Assembly (NCBI GenBank): GCA_937943625.1 | Contig: CALEAD010000043.1 | Coordinates: 1 to 34,852, forward strand | Direction of reading: 5' to 3' | Length of the DNA: 34,852 nt | DNA from: an uncultured Anaerolineae bacterium | GTDB lineage: Bacteria > Chloroflexota > Anaerolineae > Promineifilales > Promineifilaceae | In this document: positions 32,181-34,852 of the stretch, piece by piece | Layout: each line of letters opens with the position of its first letter | Position numbering within the stretch: position 1 is the stretch's first letter | Program-made: the position numbers and the translations under genes | The notes under the pieces: model-generated | Database searches by the model: none | Seen by the model: only the letters and a program-made list of their open reading frames with translations | Told to the model about the DNA's origin: nothing

Positions 32181-34714
32181 TCTACAAGGATTTGCAAAAG
32201 CTGTCGCGTCACCGCTTTGGTGTCTGGGCCGATGTCGCCGGGTGGGCCAACGCAGGCGGGGCAGCCGTCGCGGCAGCGGCAGCTGCTGACCAGCTCCAGA
32301 GCACTGCGCAGCAGGTCGTCGTGCAGCTCGTAGAGGCGCTGGCTGAAGCCAACGCCGGCCGCCACCCGTTCGTAAATCACCAGCGTGGGCGCTTTGGTCA
32401 GCGGGCTGAGGCTTTCCATGCTGACGAGAATGTCGCCGGGGTCGCACATGAGGAAGAGGGGGGCCAGGTTGCGCAGGGCGTAGCCCAGGCCGCCGAGGGC
32501 AGAGCGGGTCTGCTGCCCTGCTTCTGCCTGGCGGTGGCAGGATGGGCAAAGGGTGATGAGGTTGTCTGGCTCGTTAGCTGCCAGGTAATGGTCGTTCTGG
32601 CCAGGGAGGTAGGTGAATTCGCGAAACGGCCGTATGTGATGCACATGCAGCATTCCTTCGCTGGCCCCACACCTGCAGCAGCGATAGCCATCCCTTGCCA
32701 GCGCCAGCTTGCGCTGCTGCGGCCAGTTGGGGCCATAGTCGTTGGGGCGCAGCAAAATACCCAGGTCGTACAATCGTTCCGTCAACGCCGGGCCCAAAAT
32801 CAGCCAGTAGCCGCTCGTCTCCAGGGTCATCGCCGGCAGGTCAATTGCGCCATAGCCCAGCGTTTCGTGCGTGTAGCGCTTGATTTTGCGGTAGCCGCTG
32901 GCCTGGGTGACGACGGTTACGTTGCCCCAGGCGCGCAGGAGTGGGGATTGGGCAGTGCGGCCTGTGGGGCGCTCCTCTTCCTCCTGCGGGCGCAGAGCCT
33001 GGATGGTGCTGCCGATGCTGGCGCGGGTGTAGTAGTCTACGTCCACGGGGCGGGCATAAGCAATACGGCCGTCCCAATCCAGGTGCTCCACCAGGTATGT
33101 GCGCGCCTGGTGCATGTAAATGGCCCCCTCGTACAGCAGCAGGGGCACGCTCTCCAGGTCTACTTCACCAATAATTTCATTGTCCGCCGCCACGTCGTGA
33201 ATCAGCACCGTGTCGTCGCCACTGGTGCGCAGCGAGACGGCGTGCGCAGGCACGCCTTCACCCAGCCAGTGGTACTGGCTGCGCGTCTGATGCAGGTCGC
33301 CTGCCTCTTGCAGCGCCTCCAGCAGCGGGTCAACAGGCGCATAGCCGCCAAAGCTCTCCCCTGGCTGGAAGGGCAGCTCATAGGCAGCGCAACCCAGGTG
33401 GCGCAGCAAAATGCGCAGGTTATCGGGGTTGATGAGGGCGTGTTCCGGCGAACGGCCGAACAGATAGCGCGGATGATTGCAGATGTATTGATCCAGGGCA
33501 CTGTTGCTGGCGATCAGCACGGCCACGGATTGCGCTGTGCGCCGCCCGGCGCGCCCCGCCTGCTGCCACACGGAGGCAATGGAGCCGGGGTAGCCGGTGA
33601 TCACTGCGGCGTCTAGCTGGCCGATGTCTATGCCCAGCTCCAAGGCGTTAGTAGCCACGACGCCGCGCAGCTCCCCGGCGCGCAGCCCCAGCTCAATGTC
33701 GCGCCGTTCCAGGGGAAGGTAGCCGCCGCGGTAGCCGGTAACGGCCGTTTCCCCCTTACCCAGGTACACCAACTCATCGCGAATGTAGGCCAGTAGCAGC
33801 TCCACCGTCTGCCGCGCGCGGGCAAAAATGATTGTCTGGATATTTTCAGCGAGAAAGGTGACGGCCGTATCCTTAGCCGCCAGCACCACGCTGCCGCGCA
33901 GCCCCAGCACCTCGTCAATGATCGGCGGGTTGTAGAGAATGAACTGCTTTTCGCCCAGCGGCGCACCATTTTGCGCTTCATCCACCAGCGTAAAAGGGGC
34001 GCCCACCAGCCGTTGGGCGTGTTCCTGCGGGTTGGCAATGGTGGCCGAACAGCAAATGAACTGCGGGCTGCTGCCGTAAAAGTCACACAGCCGCCGCAGC
34101 CGCCGCAGCACATTGGCCACGTGGCTGCCAAAAATGCCGGTGTAGGCGTGAATCTCATCCAGCACCACGAACTCTAGCCCGCGCAGCAAATTGCGCCAGG
34201 TGGTGTGGTAGGGCAAAATGCCGGCGTGCAGCATGTCCGGGTTGGTGATCAGGATACCGTCGGCGGCGCGGACCTTGCGCCGCTGGCTCTGGGGGGTGTC
34301 GCCGTCGTAGCTGTGCACCTCAATGGGTAAATGGCCGTTGCTAATCAGCGCCGCTGTTTCGGCTAACTGGTCGTGTGCCAGGGCTTTGGTGGGAAAGAGA
34401 TAAAGCGCGCGCGCTTTGGGGCGCTCCAGCAGCCGCTGCAAGACGGGCACGGTGTAGCACAGCGATTTGCCAGAAGCGGTGGCCGTGGCAATGACCACAT
34501 TTTCGCCGCGCAGAACTGCGTCAACGGCCGTTGCCTGATGCGTGAATAGCTGTTCGATGCCCCGGGCGCGCAGCGCCGCCCACAGCTTTTCTGCCAGTGG
34601 CGCCTGCACGGGGGCAAACCGCGCCGCACGCACGGGCAGCCGTTGCCAGGCCACCACGCCTTGCATAAAGTCGCGGTTCAAGCGCAGGGCAGAAAGCAAT
34701 TCACCGAGCAACAT
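32177..34714 (-). CDS. DEAD/DEAH-box helicase (MrfA/YprA-like) with inserted HNH domain
   Basis: An SF2 helicase of about 845 residues (numbering from the TTG at 34732; the ATG is residue 7). Motif I is ATASGKS (84-90), II DEIH (192-195), III SAT (229-231), V ATNALELGIDIG (360-371) and VI QAGRAGRR (391-398). The C-terminal MZB/DUF1998-type region ends with the four-cysteine CRC...CPAC motif (C818, C820, C824, C827). Between the helicase-associated domain and that motif is a complete HNH module (about 678-735): RDGYRCCRCG, VHHIRPF and NLITLCPSCH. MrfA-type enzymes unwind DNA in mitomycin-type repair; the HNH domain would add nuclease or structural DNA binding. No Shine-Dalgarno is seen, and no MrfB partner is adjacent. 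Confidence 0.85.
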   Translation of the reverse strand: MLLGELLSALRLNRDFMQGVVAWQRLPVRAARFAPVQAPLAEKLWAALRARGIEQLFTHQATAVDAVLRGENVVIATATASGKSLCYTVPVLQRLLERPKARALYLFPTKALAHDQLAETAALISNGHLPIEVHSYDGDTPQSQRRKVRAADGILITNPDMLHAGILPYHTTWRNLLRGLEFVVLDEIHAYTGIFGSHVANVLRRLRRLCDFYGSSPQFICCSATIANPQEHAQRLVGAPFTLVDEAQNGAPLGEKQFILYNPPIIDEVLGLRGSVVLAAKDTAVTFLAENIQTIIFARARQTVELLLAYIRDELVYLGKGETAVTGYRGGYLPLERRDIELGLRAGELRGVVATNALELGIDIGQLDAAVITGYPGSIASVWQQAGRAGRRTAQSVAVLIASNSALDQYICNHPRYLFGRSPEHALINPDNLRILLRHLGCAAYELPFQPGESFGGYAPVDPLLEALQEAGDLHQTRSQYHWLGEGVPAHAVSLRTSGDDTVLIHDVAADNEIIGEVDLESVPLLLYEGAIYMHQARTYLVEHLDWDGRIAYARPVDVDYYTRASIGSTIQALRPQEEEERPTGRTAQSPLLRAWGNVTVVTQASGYRKIKRYTHETLGYGAIDLPAMTLETSGYWLILGPALTERLYDLGILLRPNDYGPNWPQQRKLALARDGYRCCRCGASEGMLHVHHIRPFREFTYLPGQNDHYLAANEPDNLITLCPSCHRQAEAGQQTRSALGGLGYALRNLAPLFLMCDPGDILVSMESLSPLTKAPTLVIYERVAAGVGFSQRLYELHDDLLRSALELVSSCRCRDGCPACVGPPGDIGPDTKAVTRQLLQILVD

Positions 34715-34852
34715 AACGTAACTATTGTGCAATCAGAGCCGAAATGGCTCAAAAATACGAAAAACAAATGCCTTTGAAAAACGGTAGGGGCAATTGAATC
34801 ACCCCATTGCCAAAACGCAGGGAGCGGCCTGCGTAACAACTCTGCTCAGTGA
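34715..34852. other. Region upstream of the helicase gene with small hairpins
   Basis: No gene can be called in the last 138 bases. ACGCAGG (34815-34821) and CCTGCGT (34828-34834) form a 7-bp stem, and GAGCC/GGCTC (about 34736-34760) a smaller one. The helicase promoter should lie here, but I cannot locate a convincing one. Confidence 0.3.

Noticed and set aside
32192..33616. 474-codon open frame antisense to the helicase
   Set aside because: The minus-strand helicase has all SF2 motifs. The antisense product has no recognisable motif and reads as low-complexity Ala/Val/Gln, typical of a shadow.

Overview
The window looks like a stretch of an uncultured, GC-rich (high-50s percent by eye) Chloroflexota-type chromosome. 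That placement is an inference. It rests on the mix of a ClpC-type unfoldase, GAF-rich histidine kinases, an F420/FMN-type PPOX protein, a DUF4870/DUF4013 membrane pair, a lycopene cyclase, and PTPS-related large membrane proteins. I see no phage, IS element, CRISPR array, tRNA or rRNA.

Layout. 1-2095 (+) is the 3' part of a large membrane protein of the glycosyltransferase/PTPS-related type. 2121-13028 is a minus-strand run: lycopene cyclase, serine hydrolase, MtaB-type tRNA methylthiotransferase, ClpC, a PPOX flavoprotein, a secreted membrane-anchored glycoside hydrolase, and a Ppx/GppA phosphatase coupled to it by an ATGA overlap. 13409-14585 (+) holds two small membrane proteins (DUF4870, DUF4013), with a clear sigma70 promoter and an intrinsic terminator around the first. 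14776-17107 (-) is an ECF sigma / zinc-finger anti-sigma / bactofilin-like membrane protein operon with a convincing autoregulatory ECF promoter. Its anti-sigma gene is cut by an in-frame TGA. Then come threonine synthase, a LysM lipoprotein and urocanate hydratase (-), divergent from a REC-GAF-GAF-PAS-histidine kinase (+). Next are formate-tetrahydrofolate ligase (-), a PfkB-family kinase broken by an in-frame TAG (+), a second GAF-GAF histidine kinase (+) and a small unknown protein (+). The right end (-) carries a DEAD/DEAH helicase with an inserted HNH domain, a vapBC toxin-antitoxin pair whose toxin overlaps an alpha/beta hydrolase, and an enoyl-CoA hydratase.

Two genome-scale signals cut across the genes. 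First, the palindrome ACGGCCGT (usually AACGGCCGTT) occurs about 50 times by my hand count, where chance would give about one; it resembles the cyanobacterial HIP1 phenomenon. Second, most larger intergenic gaps carry a modular non-coding repeat. Module A is a CCAAACCTG/CAGGTTTGG hairpin plus AACCTGGGCTACA. Module B is GACCGCCGAC/GTCGGCGGTC units, often forming long hairpins. Module C is an AAATTTGT..AGAT..TTGAACCAT block.

The most interesting candidates are the iterated palindrome, the modular repeat family, the HNH-bearing helicase, the two in-frame stop codons, and the vapBC control region with a palindrome at the predicted transcription start.
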